In this document: positions 43,146 through 51,429 of the stretch, one piece after another
Numbering within the stretch: the first letter of the stretch is position 1
How the letters are laid out: every line of letters starts with the position of its first letter
Origin: Deltaproteobacteria bacterium
Lineage (GTDB): Bacteria; Desulfobacterota; GWC2-55-46
Assembly: GCA_016234935.1 (NCBI GenBank)
Contig: JACRNL010000009.1
Location: 40,765 to 104,764, forward strand
Direction: 5' to 3'
Length of the DNA stretch: 64,000 nucleotides
Program-made: the position numbers and the translations under genes
The notes under the pieces: model-generated
What the model saw: the letters and a program-made list of their open reading frames with translations, nothing else
Databases searched by the model: none
What the model was told of the DNA's origin: nothing

Positions 43146-43404
43146 GATTTTCACCGCGTCATGCAGCTGACCTGATTATGTCCTTTGAAACCTCTCCCTG
43201 ATGGAGTTCAACCACGCGCTGATGCCCACAATGGGTTTGCCGGGCATCAAGATGATCTTAGATTTCCCCACTTAATACAATCAGATTAACCTGTTAAGGC
43301 GTTTGCCTCAAGGGATTATGAACGTTTGGGCATATTATAGCCGAAAGGTTGAAGAAAGTAAAGATGGAATCTGTCTGTGGCAATGCCATCGCAGGTATTT
43401 GAAA

Positions 43405-43442
43405 TAAAAAAATCTCCGGCATGAATGACGGAGATTTTTTTA
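43405..43442 (-). terminator. bidirectional-looking intrinsic terminator
   Basis: AAATCTCCG, 10-base loop, CGGAGATTT with A/T runs on both sides, 44 bases past the 43486 gene stop. The rest of 43146-43404 shows no gene. Confidence 0.8.
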
Positions 43443-43485
43443 TCCAATAACCAGCGCCCACGGGTGATTGGCCGCCTTTTAGACC

Positions 43486-43989
43486 TTATTTCTTCCTACC
43501 GTCGCTGATAAAGGAGCCGTCGTCTTTTCCATTTTCTATCCTGTAAACAGTGTCGCCGACGCGTTTAAGGGTTCTGCCTGCCAATGCCCCGGCATGGGAG
43601 TGATGTTTTATCGGATTTGCCGGTTTCAAAGGAGTCATGCTTACCTTAAGCCGGCTAACTTCCTTGGAACTGAGAAAAAGAAGGATATATTTCTCGGTAT
43701 CGTTGTTATCCTCTTTAGGCGCATATGCTTTAAGCGCTCCATCTATAGATTTACTTTGAAACTTTTGCGTCTTTAAACGGGCAACTTGCGCGTCTTGTCC
43801 TGTTTTCATATCAGGGAAGACTGCAAACTCACCATTAAAGCCGATTGCACCATGATCTTTTGCGAACGTACCAAATTTGAGGTTCCCAACGTTATTATTT
43901 CTCCATGCAGGCGTTCCACCCTCCTTGATAGACTCTGGATAGATAACCACCTGACCGTTATTTTCTATTTGCATTTTTTTATTCGGCAT
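43486..43989 (-). CDS. putative phage-P5-like / muramidase-like protein
   Basis: 167 aa, no signal peptide. The segment TPAWRNNNVGNLKFGTFAKD...GFNGEFAVFPDMKTGQDAQVARL resembles a motif in phage structural protein P5-like and muramidase-related proteins (NNPGN...FA.FP..E.G). The C-terminus is Lys-rich with no domain recognised. The immediate upstream gene encodes a small exported DUF4431-like protein, suggesting an effector/immunity or lysis pair. Catalytic residues cannot be assigned with confidence. Confidence 0.62.
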   Translation of the reverse strand: MPNKKMQIENNGQVVIYPESIKEGGTPAWRNNNVGNLKFGTFAKDHGAIGFNGEFAVFPDMKTGQDAQVARLKTQKFQSKSIDGALKAYAPKEDNNDTEKYILLFLSSKEVSRLKVSMTPLKPANPIKHHSHAGALAGRTLKRVGDTVYRIENGKDDGSFISDGRKK

Positions 43990-44006
43990 ACATTATTCTC
44001 CTTTTT

Positions 44007-44447
44007 TTATTTTACCGGCTTTATGCCGGTTACTTCCAATAAAACTCTTGAGCGATGATGAACGGTGAAGGCATGAGAAAGAGTCCCACTAACAGAGACC
44101 TTTTTATGCAATAAGGGCCTGTACCGATTATAGTCACTACCTTCGTCAAAAACCAATTGAATGGCTTTAACGTTAGTCTCTGACTCATCCACATCTTCTA
44201 CTTTACCGTTTACACACACGGGTTTTTCAAGCTTCAGTATCCAAAATGCCTCAGGCGCGTCCCCCTTCTCAATACTCCTGTATTCCGGCGGGCCGGGAAA
44301 TGTCTCTCGCACGATCGTACCTGTAAGCCTCACCTTTGCCGGTTCATATGAAAGACACTCCTCAGACTTCGTGTCTCCGGCAAAGACAAAGAAACCAAAG
44401 ACAATAAAAAGCGTCAGCGATATTCGCGTAATGAACTTTTTTTTCAT
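44007..44447 (-). CDS. exported DUF4431-like protein
   Basis: 146 aa with signal peptide (ITRISLTLFIVFGFFVFAG). The mature part carries VRLTGTIVRETFPGPPEYRS, EAFWILKLEKPVCVNG and the C-terminal SGTLSHAFTVHHRSRVLLEV, the DUF4431 pattern. Periplasmic. It is 17 bases upstream of the P5-like gene; a protective (immunity-like) role is inferred from position only. Confidence 0.68.
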   Translation of the reverse strand: MKKKFITRISLTLFIVFGFFVFAGDTKSEECLSYEPAKVRLTGTIVRETFPGPPEYRSIEKGDAPEAFWILKLEKPVCVNGKVEDVDESETNVKAIQLVFDEGSDYNRYRPLLHKKVSVSGTLSHAFTVHHRSRVLLEVTGIKPVK

Positions 44448-44765
44448 GCTTGAAACCTCCGTGCGGAATGGTTTAGCGCCAGTTAGATATTACAGGCAGA
44501 ATTACGCAGCCCCCTATACTCTATAGTGTTTTTATTCTACCCCTAAATTCGTATCATGCTGTTTTAAAAGGGATAAAAGGCGTAAATTATTCTACCCCAT
44601 GATTAAAAAACAGGCATGGATTCAAGCTATGATAGAGATTCGGAAATGATATTTTAGTATACTCTTAAGCTTCCCGCGGAATGGTTCATTTCCCTGAATG
44701 GGAGAGGCAAGTCCTGTAACAATGCCGCTGGATATTACGCGGCTTAGGCAATGAGGTTTATTGCG
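44448..44765. other. 318-base A/T-rich intergenic region
   Basis: No gene is supported. Two similar phrases, ATTCTACCCCTAAATT and ATTCTACCCCATGATT, lie about 60 bases apart, and GGATATTACGCGGC/GATATTACAGGC resemble each other. Their role is unknown. Confidence 0.4.
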
Positions 44766-45449
44766 TCAGGGATCTTTTTTATCCGATTCCCTGCATCCAT
44801 ATTGCCCGATGAGCTTTACGAACCTGCACGCGGCAAGCGTCTCTTTTTCGATGCCGCGCGGTTTTTTAGTTACGCGGATAAGGCCCTGTGACTCCTCTGT
44901 GCCGACGGGCATGACGAGCCTGCCGCCGAAGGCAAGCTGATTGATATAGGCAGGCGGTATCTCCGGCGAGTACGCGGCAGCTAGGATTACGTCAAACGGC
45001 GACTCCTCCTGCCAGCCCAGCGTGCCGTCGCCGACCCTGACGATGACGTTGGGGCACATGAGATTATCAAGGAGTTTCCTTGCGCGCGAGGCGATGGACG
45101 GGATGCGCTCTATCGAATAGACCTTATCCGCCAGCATGGAGAGGATGGCCGTCTGATAGCCGGAGCCGGTGCCTATCTCAAGCGTCTTTTCCTTGCCCGT
45201 AAGGCCGAGCGCCTCGGTCATAAAGGCCACCATGCAGGGCTGGGAGATAGTCTGCTTTTCGCCAATCGGAAGAGCGCTGTCGTTGTAAGCCTGCGCGTAA
45301 AGCGCCTCTTCCACAAAAAGCTGCCTCGGCACCAGACGCATAGCCTGCAAAACGCCCTCGTCCTTTACGCCGCGGCCGATAACCTGCTCCTCGACCATGG
45401 CGTTTCTCGCCCTCTCAAAGTTATCGCGCTTAAAAAGCAGAGGTTTCAA
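44766..45449 (-). CDS. pcm: protein-L-isoaspartate O-methyltransferase
   Basis: Repairs isoaspartate residues using SAM. 227 aa: RNAMVEEQVIGRGVKDEGVL at the N-terminus, LPIGEKQTISQPCMVAFM, the SAM-binding LEIGTGSGYQTAIL (about 92) and VILAAAYSPEIPPAY. It is part of the pcm-nlpD-rpoS neighbourhood known from gammaproteobacteria, here split by the DUF4431/P5-like pair. Confidence 0.93.
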   Translation of the reverse strand: MKPLLFKRDNFERARNAMVEEQVIGRGVKDEGVLQAMRLVPRQLFVEEALYAQAYNDSALPIGEKQTISQPCMVAFMTEALGLTGKEKTLEIGTGSGYQTAILSMLADKVYSIERIPSIASRARKLLDNLMCPNVIVRVGDGTLGWQEESPFDVILAAAYSPEIPPAYINQLAFGGRLVMPVGTEESQGLIRVTKKPRGIEKETLAACRFVKLIGQYGCRESDKKDP

Positions 45450-45584
45450 AAGATTGGCGTCCTGTAAAAAGTATTTATAGCCGAAAAAGAAGCTGACCGG
45501 GCTTCATGCTTAAAAACCGCAGCAGGAGATATTGACTTTTACAAATGTAAAAAACACCGCCATTTTCTCCCCAGCCCCCCCGCT

Positions 45585-45632
45585 TCAGCCTGCCCTCGCA
45601 CGTTTTAAGCGGGGGACATGCGGGGGCAGGCT
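45585..45632. repeat. R1 unit with full inverted repeat downstream of yraN
   Basis: AGCCTGCCCTCGCACGTTTT ... GCGGGGGACATGCGGGGGCAGGCTT. The outer arms pair over about 12 bases. It abuts the yraN stop codon. Confidence 0.8.
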
Positions 45633-46003
45633 TACCACTCCTCCGCTTCAAACGCATTTTTCAAAAGCTCGGCCTCAAGCCTTCCGTTTTTCACCTCGAC
45701 CGAGACGACGTCGAAGCGCACGGCGCAGTCGGTGATGTCGTGGCGGGCGAGGTAATCATGCGCGGCTGAGAGCATGTGGCGTTGTTTCTTTGCGTCTACG
45801 GCGCTTATGGGCGGGCCGAAGGCGGCGTTTGCGCGCGTCTTTACCTCGACGAAGACGAGGGTCTCTTTTTCTTTCGCGATGATGTCTATCTCGCCGCAGC
45901 GGCAGCGGTAATTCTTTTCGATTATCTTAAAACCGTTCTTTTTAAGAAGCCTCTCGGCCTCAAGCTCGCCGTTTCTGCCGAGGGTGATTTTATCAAGCGC
46001 CAT
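45632..46003 (-). CDS. yraN: YraN/UPF0102 family endonuclease-fold protein
   Basis: 123 aa from the ATG at 46003 (CAGGAG upstream): GRNGELEAERLLKKNGFKII, CRCGEIDIIAKEKETLVFVEVKTR (PD-(D/E)xK-like nuclease core) and DAKKQRHML. Biochemical role unclear. It overlaps rnhB by 11 bases, a common pairing. Confidence 0.9.
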   Translation of the reverse strand: MALDKITLGRNGELEAERLLKKNGFKIIEKNYRCRCGEIDIIAKEKETLVFVEVKTRANAAFGPPISAVDAKKQRHMLSAAHDYLARHDITDCAVRFDVVSVEVKNGRLEAELLKNAFEAEEW

Positions 46004-46607
46004 GTTTGCTCCTGTGAAATACAACGCCGTTAAAAGTCCGTCTGTGTATCGGACAGGGGCCGAAACGTTTTATCGCCGAAAGGTGCTCCTCTGTGCCGTA
46101 GCCTTTGTGTTTCTTGAAATTATACGCGGGGAAGACGTTGTGATAGGCCTCCATGATGCCGTCACGGGCGGTCTTGGCGATGATGGACGCGGCGGCTATG
46201 CTTATCGACAGGCTGTCGCCGGATATTACCGTCCTTTGATTAATATCGGATTTAAAAGGGAAGCGGCCGTCCACGAGGACGAAATCGGGCCTTATGGCAA
46301 GGGCGCCGACGGCCCGCTCCATCGCGTTTAATGAGGCGCGCAGGATATTTACCCTGTCTATCTCGTCATGCCAGGCTATGCCCACGCCAACGGCAAGGGC
46401 CGAGCGGTGGATGTCGAATACGAGGGCTGAGCGTTTTGACGCGGAAAGTTTTTTGGAATCTTTTATTGAAGGATTTACCGGCGTAGGAAATGGAAATATG
46501 ACGGCGGCGGCGACTACCGGGCCTGCAAGCGGACCCCTGCCCGCTTCATCCACGCCGGCGATAAAACGGCAGCCTTTCGAGGCAGCCTCTTTTTCAAGAA
46601 GGTCCAT
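45993..46607 (-). CDS. rnhB: ribonuclease HII
   Basis: Removes RNA from RNA-DNA hybrids and single ribonucleotides from DNA. 204 aa with FIAGVDEAGRGPLAGPVVAA (catalytic Asp and Glu, about 18), DSKKLSASKR, LVDGRFPF and AASIIAKTARD. It follows rplS. Confidence 0.94.
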   Translation of the reverse strand: MDLLEKEAASKGCRFIAGVDEAGRGPLAGPVVAAAVIFPFPTPVNPSIKDSKKLSASKRSALVFDIHRSALAVGVGIAWHDEIDRVNILRASLNAMERAVGALAIRPDFVLVDGRFPFKSDINQRTVISGDSLSISIAAASIIAKTARDGIMEAYHNVFPAYNFKKHKGYGTEEHLSAIKRFGPCPIHRRTFNGVVFHRSKHGA

Positions 46608-46626
46608 CGTCCGGCCCGCCTTTCAT

Positions 46627-46661
46627 GAAATAAAACCGTTCCCGAATTGCGCGGGAACGGT
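46627..46661 (-). terminator. intrinsic terminator between rplS and rnhB
   Basis: ACCGTTCCCG, 5-7 base loop, CGGGAACGGT, then TTTTATTT on the minus strand, 23 bases after the rplS stop. It is probably partial, as rnhB-yraN continue on the same strand. Confidence 0.65.
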
Positions 46662-46683
46662 CAATTCGAAGCCGTGCCGGAAA

Positions 46684-47025
46684 TTATCTCTTTTCTTTTA
46701 TCCTTGCCGCCTTGCCGCTCAGGTCTCTGAGGTAATAAAGCTTCGCCCTTCTGACCTTGCCTTTGGTGAGCACCTTTACTGACTCGACCGCCGGGGAGTT
46801 CAGCGGGAATATCCTCTCAACGCCGGTGCCGTAGGAGACCTTCCTTACAGTGAACATACAGCGGACGCCGCTACCGCGCTTCTTTATGACAACGCCCTCG
46901 AACGGCTGTATCCTCTCTTTGTCTCCTTCCTTGATCCTGACCTTTACGAGCACGGTGTCGCCCGGAGAAAACGCCGGAATATCCGTCCTTATGAAGCCCT
47001 TTTCAATGTCATGCATGATACCCAT
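46684..47025 (-). CDS. rplS: 50S ribosomal protein L19
   Basis: 113 aa from the ATG at 47025 (GAGGAGG upstream). Signature motifs are [36 protein letters not shown] and [19 protein letters not shown]. Last of the rpsP-rimM-trmD-rplS group. Confidence 0.96.
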   Translation of the reverse strand: MGIMHDIEKGFIRTDIPAFSPGDTVLVKVRIKEGDKERIQPFEGVVIKKRGSGVRCMFTVRKVSYGTGVERIFPLNSPAVESVKVLTKGKVRRAKLYYLRDLSGKAARIKEKR

Positions 47026-47092
47026 AATACAGCCTCCTCTTTTCAATTACGGGGGCTGAGCCCCTTGTTGTTAATTTATATGCGTCTGGCCA

Positions 47093-47863
47093 TTATCCCT
47101 GTTTAATGCTCTCGATTACAGCCTTTTCCGCGTCAGTCAGAGGCGCCGCGTCAAGAAGTTCCGGCCGTCTCCGGCAGGTGTGCTTAATGCTCTCAGCCCG
47201 TCTCCAACTGTCTATTTCCGCATGATTACCCGATAAAAGCACCGGCGGAACCTTCATGCCCCTGAAAACCTCCGGCCTCGTATACTGCGGGTATTCAAGA
47301 AGCCCGTCCGTGAATGAATCATGCCCGCTTGAATCGTCATCCCCGAGCACGCCGGGCATCAGCCTGCCGACTGCGTCAACCACTGCAAGGGCGGCTATCT
47401 CCCCGCCTGTGAGGACGTAATCGCCGATTGAAAGCTCCATGTCGACGAACTCCATGACACGCTCGTCAACCCCTTCGTAGCGTCCGCATATTATAACAAT
47501 CCTGCCCAGTCCTGCAAGCTCTTTTGCCGCATTGTGATTAAATTTAATGCCGCACGGCGATGTAAGGATAATCTTTGCGCCGTCCGCGCCCTGAAGGGGC
47601 TGAGCCCCCTCAGGTGGTTCAACCCCTTTTTTCGCTATGGCCTCAAGAGCGCGCACAATAGGCTCAACCTTCATGACCATGCCGGGGCCCCCGCCGTAAG
47701 GGGGGTCGTCCGCCGTCCTGTGCTTGTCGAGGGTGTAATCCCTTATATTATGAACGCCGACTTCTAAAATTCCTTTTGTGACCGCTCTGCCGATAACGCC
47801 CTGCGTTAAAGGAGAGAGGAAAAAATCCGGCAAAAGCGTCAATATGTCAAATCGCGTCGTCAC
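47093..47863 (-). CDS. trmD: tRNA (guanine-N1-)-methyltransferase with repeat-coded insert
   Basis: Methylates G37 of tRNAs. 256 aa: FDILTLLPDFF, DDPPYGGGPGMVMK, the trefoil-knot SAM site IICGRYEGVDERVM and SIGDYVLTGGEIAAL, and LLEYPQYTRP. Residues about 82-94 (GVEPPEGAQPLQG) are an insert encoded by an R2 array at 47588-47632. It lies in the variable loop before the knot, where other TrmD proteins are shorter. The fold should tolerate it. Confidence 0.93.
   Translation of the reverse strand: MTTRFDILTLLPDFFLSPLTQGVIGRAVTKGILEVGVHNIRDYTLDKHRTADDPPYGGGPGMVMKVEPIVRALEAIAKKGVEPPEGAQPLQGADGAKIILTSPCGIKFNHNAAKELAGLGRIVIICGRYEGVDERVMEFVDMELSIGDYVLTGGEIAALAVVDAVGRLMPGVLGDDDSSGHDSFTDGLLEYPQYTRPEVFRGMKVPPVLLSGNHAEIDSWRRAESIKHTCRRRPELLDAAPLTDAEKAVIESIKQG
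47588..47632. repeat. R2 array inside trmD coding sequence
   Basis: TGAAGGGGCTGAGCCCCCTC followed by AGGTGGTTCAACCCC; length keeps the reading frame. Confidence 0.85.
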
Positions 47864-47879
47864 ACCTTTTTACACCTTT

Positions 47880-48416
47880 TTACGCCTTTTCGCCGGCCTC
47901 AATAAGACCCTCCATAAGATGTACGGTCATTTTCCCCGCGGCGAGGCTTACCTCTTTAACGACCCCTTCAATAGCCGGAATAAGGATAGTCCCGGACCGC
48001 CCTTTGACTTCAATAACGTCGTTTGAGCCCGTCGGAAAGACGTTTATGACGCGGCCAAGATGCCTGTCATCGTCCGTCCATACATCCATGCCCTCAAGCT
48101 CGCTTAGATAATATTCACCTTCCGGCAGCGCCGGCAGGTCTTTCTTGCGCACGCAGACAAGCCTGCCTGTCAGGGCAAGGGCATCCTCCCTTGAGGCGCA
48201 CCCTTCAAGCGTGGCGATGAAAATTCCCTTTTGCCTCCGGATGCGCTTTATGGCAATGCTTTCAGTAAGTTTGCCGGACGAATCCATCAGGAAAAAGGTT
48301 GCGCTGTCAAGCCACTGCATCCCCTCGAAGGGGAGTATCTTGACGTCGCCCTTTATTCCGTGGACTCCGGCTATTTTCCCGATAGGAAGAAGCTTCTCAG
48401 CTTCCACCGTTTTCAT
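47880..48416 (-). CDS. rimM: 16S rRNA processing protein RimM
   Basis: 178 aa. N-terminal RimM domain (LLPIGKIAGVHGIKGDVKILPF) and C-terminal PRC-barrel (EGEYYLSELEGMDVWTDDD, GTILIPAIEGVVKEV). Assists 30S maturation by binding S19. 16 bases from trmD. Confidence 0.94.
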   Translation of the reverse strand: MKTVEAEKLLPIGKIAGVHGIKGDVKILPFEGMQWLDSATFFLMDSSGKLTESIAIKRIRRQKGIFIATLEGCASREDALALTGRLVCVRKKDLPALPEGEYYLSELEGMDVWTDDDRHLGRVINVFPTGSNDVIEVKGRSGTILIPAIEGVVKEVSLAAGKMTVHLMEGLIEAGEKA

Positions 48417-48428
48417 CGTCTTCCCCGA

Positions 48429-48550
48429 TGAACCCCTTGAAGGGGTTCAACCCCTTTGGAGCCCTTTTGGCATTGCGATAATCGCCAGCACCACTCGCCA
48501 TCACAAACGCATCATTTAGCACAAACAGCCGTGCAGGCGAGTGGTGCTGG
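48429..48550. repeat. R2 unit and R3 element copy C between khpA and rimM
   Basis: R2 CCCCTTGAAGGGGTTCAACC at 48431-48452. R3 subfamily I at 48485-48550, ends CCAGCACCACTCGCC / GGCGAGTGGTGCTGG. It stands in the middle of a ribosomal operon. Confidence 0.85.
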
Positions 48551-48562
48551 GCGCGGCCCGTG

Positions 48563-48793
48563 CTACTCTATGATCTCCAGCATGGAGCGCTTCTTTAACT
48601 TGGTCGAGGCGGCTGTAAGTATCGTTCTTATCGCTTTGGCAGTTCTGCCCTGTTTTCCGATTACTTTCCCGAGGTCATCTTTGGCGACTGTCAGCTCTAT
48701 CACCGACGACTTTTCACCTTCTACCTCACTTACCTTAACCTGTTCGGGATGGTCAACAAGCGCTCTGGCTATCTGCTCGATAAGCTCCTTCAT
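48563..48793 (-). CDS. khpA: KH-domain RNA-binding protein (KhpA-like)
   Basis: 76 aa from the ATG at 48793 (GGAGGTATC upstream). A single KH domain with the loop [16 protein letters not shown]. Its place between rpsP and rimM is the conserved site for this family. Confidence 0.92.
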   Translation of the reverse strand: MKELIEQIARALVDHPEQVKVSEVEGEKSSVIELTVAKDDLGKVIGKQGRTAKAIRTILTAASTKLKKRSMLEIIE

Positions 48794-48920
48794 ACGATAC
48801 CTCCATAACGTCTCTTTAACGGCCTTATTCAAGGCAAGGTCGTGAAGATCCGTTCGCGCGCCGAGCTTTAAAAGCCAATTTATGACTCAGGAGGCCGCCA
48901 TGATACTCTATCCCTTGGCT

Positions 48921-49184
48921 TTAAGCAGCTTTTTGTGTTTCCCTGGCCTTAACCGCCCTTTTTATGAGATGTGACACTGTTTCCGACGGAATCGCTCCGA
49001 GCTTGATCCAATGAGAGACCCTGTCAATGTTGAGCTCCACCTTTACCGGCTCAAATGCCGGGTTGTAGGTGCCTACGACCTCTAAGAACTTGCCGTTCCT
49101 CGGCGCCTCTGAATGGGCCACCACGATGCGGTAAACCGGCTTTTTCTTGCCGCCCTGCCTTGACAACCTGATCTTGACTGACAT
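48921..49184 (-). CDS. rpsP: 30S ribosomal protein S16
   Basis: 87 aa: SVKIRLSRQGGKKKPVYRIV and GTYNPAFEPVKVELNIDRV are typical. 50 bases behind ffh. Confidence 0.96.
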   Translation of the reverse strand: MSVKIRLSRQGGKKKPVYRIVVAHSEAPRNGKFLEVVGTYNPAFEPVKVELNIDRVSHWIKLGAIPSETVSHLIKRAVKARETQKAA

Positions 49185-49234
49185 CTTTGTTTTGACGCCT
49201 CCTCTCTTTTTTTATCCGTGCGTAAACGCCCTTG

Positions 49235-50569
49235 TTAACGGCCCATCCCCTGCAGCATCGCCTTAATGCCGCGAGGTCCGGCCTGCCTGAGCTTTTTCAT
49301 CATCTTGCGCATCTGGTCATACTGATTCATGAACTTATTGATCTCCTGCACCTTTGTGCCGCTGCCCTTTGCTATCCTCTGGCGTCTGCTGGCGTTAAGA
49401 CACGAAGGATCCTGCCTCTCCTTCTTAGTCATGGAGTTTATTATGGCCTCGATCCTGTCTATTTCCTTTTCGTCTATCTGAACGTCCTTAGACTTCTTCA
49501 TCGCGTCAAAGCCAGGTACCATTGAAAGTATCGAATCCATAGTGCCGAGCTTTTTTATGCTTTTGAGCTGGTCTTTGAAATCATCCAGCGTAAAGGTGTC
49601 CTTCCTTATCTTCTTTTCTATCTCTTTGGTCTGCTTTACGTCTACGGCGGCCTGGGCCTTTTCAATGAGCGTGAGAACGTCGCCCATGTCGAGTATCCTG
49701 CCGGCCATCCTTGAAGGATGGAAGACCTCAAGACAGTCTACCTTCTCGCCCGTGCCGATGAACTTTATGGGCTTGCCCGTGGTTTGGCGCATGGAAAGCG
49801 CCGCGCCGCCCCTTGCGTCGCCGTCGAACTTGGTCAGTATCACGCCGGTTATGCCGATGGCGTCGTCAAAACCCTTCGCGGTATTGACGGCGTCCTGCCC
49901 TGTCATCGAATCGGCGACAAAGAGTATCTCGGACGGGTCTAAAAGCCTTTTCAGGTTTTTAAGCTCATTCATGAGCTCGCCGTCTATGTGAAGCCTTCCG
50001 GCAGTGTCAACCAGAAGCGTATCGTAGCCTTTTAATCCGGCGTAGCGCGCGGCCTCCGAGCAGATATCCGCCGCGTTCTTATAACCGTCGCTGTCAAAGC
50101 AATCAACGCCTATCTCGGCCGCAAGGCGCTTCAATTGCAAGACAGCGGCAAGCCTGAAAAGGTCGGCAGGGACAATGTACGGAGTCCTGCCCTGGCCCTT
50201 GAGTTTGAGCGCGAGCTTCGCGGTGGTGGTGGTCTTGCCGGAACCCTGAAGTCCGACGAGCATGACGACCGCCGGTTTTCCTTTAAGCTCCAGCCCGGCT
50301 CCGGCGCCGCCCAGAACGGCCGTAAGCTCATCATGGACGACCTTGATGAACTGATCCCCGGGGGTGAGGCTTTCGAGCACATCCCTGCCAACGGCCTTTT
50401 CCCTGACAGACTCGATAAACCCCTTGACCACCTTGAAGTTTACGTCCGCCTCGAGAAGGGCAAGCCTTACCTCTTTCAGGGCATCCTGAACATTGGATTC
50501 AGACAGCCTTCCCTGCCCCCTGATGTCCTTTATGACCTTTCTTAATTTATCTGTAAGTGATTCAAACAT
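49235..50569 (-). CDS. ffh: signal recognition particle protein Ffh (SRP54)
   Basis: 444 aa from MFESLTDKLRKVIKDI at 50569. N domain, GTPase G domain with GLQGSGKTTTTAKLA (about 107), DTAGRLHIDGELM and TKFDGDARGGAAL, and a Met-rich M domain (about 305-444, MVPGFDAMKK..., RRQRIAKGSGT, MNQYDQMRKMMKKL). Targets membrane proteins co-translationally. An upstream in-frame start at 50617 lacks support. Confidence 0.95.
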   Translation of the reverse strand: MFESLTDKLRKVIKDIRGQGRLSESNVQDALKEVRLALLEADVNFKVVKGFIESVREKAVGRDVLESLTPGDQFIKVVHDELTAVLGGAGAGLELKGKPAVVMLVGLQGSGKTTTTAKLALKLKGQGRTPYIVPADLFRLAAVLQLKRLAAEIGVDCFDSDGYKNAADICSEAARYAGLKGYDTLLVDTAGRLHIDGELMNELKNLKRLLDPSEILFVADSMTGQDAVNTAKGFDDAIGITGVILTKFDGDARGGAALSMRQTTGKPIKFIGTGEKVDCLEVFHPSRMAGRILDMGDVLTLIEKAQAAVDVKQTKEIEKKIRKDTFTLDDFKDQLKSIKKLGTMDSILSMVPGFDAMKKSKDVQIDEKEIDRIEAIINSMTKKERQDPSCLNASRRQRIAKGSGTKVQEINKFMNQYDQMRKMMKKLRQAGPRGIKAMLQGMGR

Positions 50570-50917
50570 TATCTGCCGGAGCGGCGCGCGGTCCTGAATG
50601 GAAAACCATCCGCGCAACCTGCCGCATCAATTTAGATTTAAAAAAAGCCTGCGTTCAAAAAGGGCTGCGAATCCCCGCTTAAAACCTGCGGGGACATGCA
50701 CGCTTCGCTCAATGCGCACATAAGCCTATGCACTCACGGCCTGGCTCATGCCGTAATATACAATAATATAGGATAACTGTCCAGTCTGTCAAGGTGTTTT
50801 GCAGGTCTGCGGATGGCCGGCAGAAAGCGTAAAGACGGGCGGATGCTCAATTCAGGGAGACACACGCCCAAACAACAAACTGATAACAAAAAAACGGCAG
50901 AGGCTTAAGGCTGTCCG
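50570..50917. other. 348-base intergenic region holding the ffh promoter
   Basis: Contains the promoter at 50765-50792 and a degenerate R1 (CCCCGCTTAAAACCTGCGGGG, about 50673-50693). No gene or structured RNA could be recognised. Confidence 0.5.
50765..50792 (-). promoter_or_regulatory. sigma-70 promoter for the ffh-rpsP-khpA-rimM-trmD-rplS operon
   Basis: TTGACA, 16 bases, TATATT on the minus strand, about 190 bases before ffh. Confidence 0.7.
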
Positions 50918-51277
50918 TTATTTTTTGGCGAGTATGTCCCTAATGGTCTGTTTAAGTTCGGTCAGATCGGATGACTTCACAACATACGCGTCTGATGCCC
51001 ATGTGCCGAAGTCATGTTTGTAGTGCGGGTACGCCGTGCATAGTATCACCGGGATATCCTTCCACCGCTCCTTGACCATGCGGAGCACCTCCACCCCGTC
51101 CATGCCGGGCATCTTTATATCAAGAAGGATAAGGTCAATGGAGTTGCCTTCAAGCTTTGACAAAGCCTCCGGCCCTGAGGACGCAAGCTCCACCGCCGCG
51201 CCCTCGTCCTCAAGCTCTTCTTTATACAGGAGCCTCAGCCCCTCCTCATCGTCAACGACAAGGATCTTTTTTTTCAT
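50918..51277 (-). CDS. single-domain response regulator
   Basis: 119 aa CheY-like receiver from the ATG at 51277 (GGAGACGCTG upstream): KILVVDDEEG, LILLDIKMPGMDGVEVL, ILCTAYP and the conserved lysine in YVVKSSD. It follows the soluble kinase gene and is its likely target. The frame remains open upstream through an R3 element, which is not thought to be translated. Confidence 0.88.
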   Translation of the reverse strand: MKKKILVVDDEEGLRLLYKEELEDEGAAVELASSGPEALSKLEGNSIDLILLDIKMPGMDGVEVLRMVKERWKDIPVILCTAYPHYKHDFGTWASDAYVVKSSDLTELKQTIRDILAKK

Positions 51278-51300
51278 CAGCGTCTCCATATATCGGCCTG

Positions 51301-51371
51301 CCCGGCACCACTTTTCATCGCCGAAAAATTCGCGCATAATACAAATGTTGGCAGCGGAAAGCGGTGCCGGG
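51301..51371. repeat. R3 palindromic element, copy E (subfamily II, intact)
   Basis: 71 bp, ends CCCGGCACCACTT / AGCGGTGCCGGG. It serves as the empty-site reference for the nested copy at 14416-14526. It lies between the kinase stop and the regulator start. Confidence 0.88.
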
Positions 51372-51429
51372 CTCACAAAGCGGTGAAAAATCTTAAATAA
51401 CCTTTTTTTTGCCGGCATGCAAACTGTTT

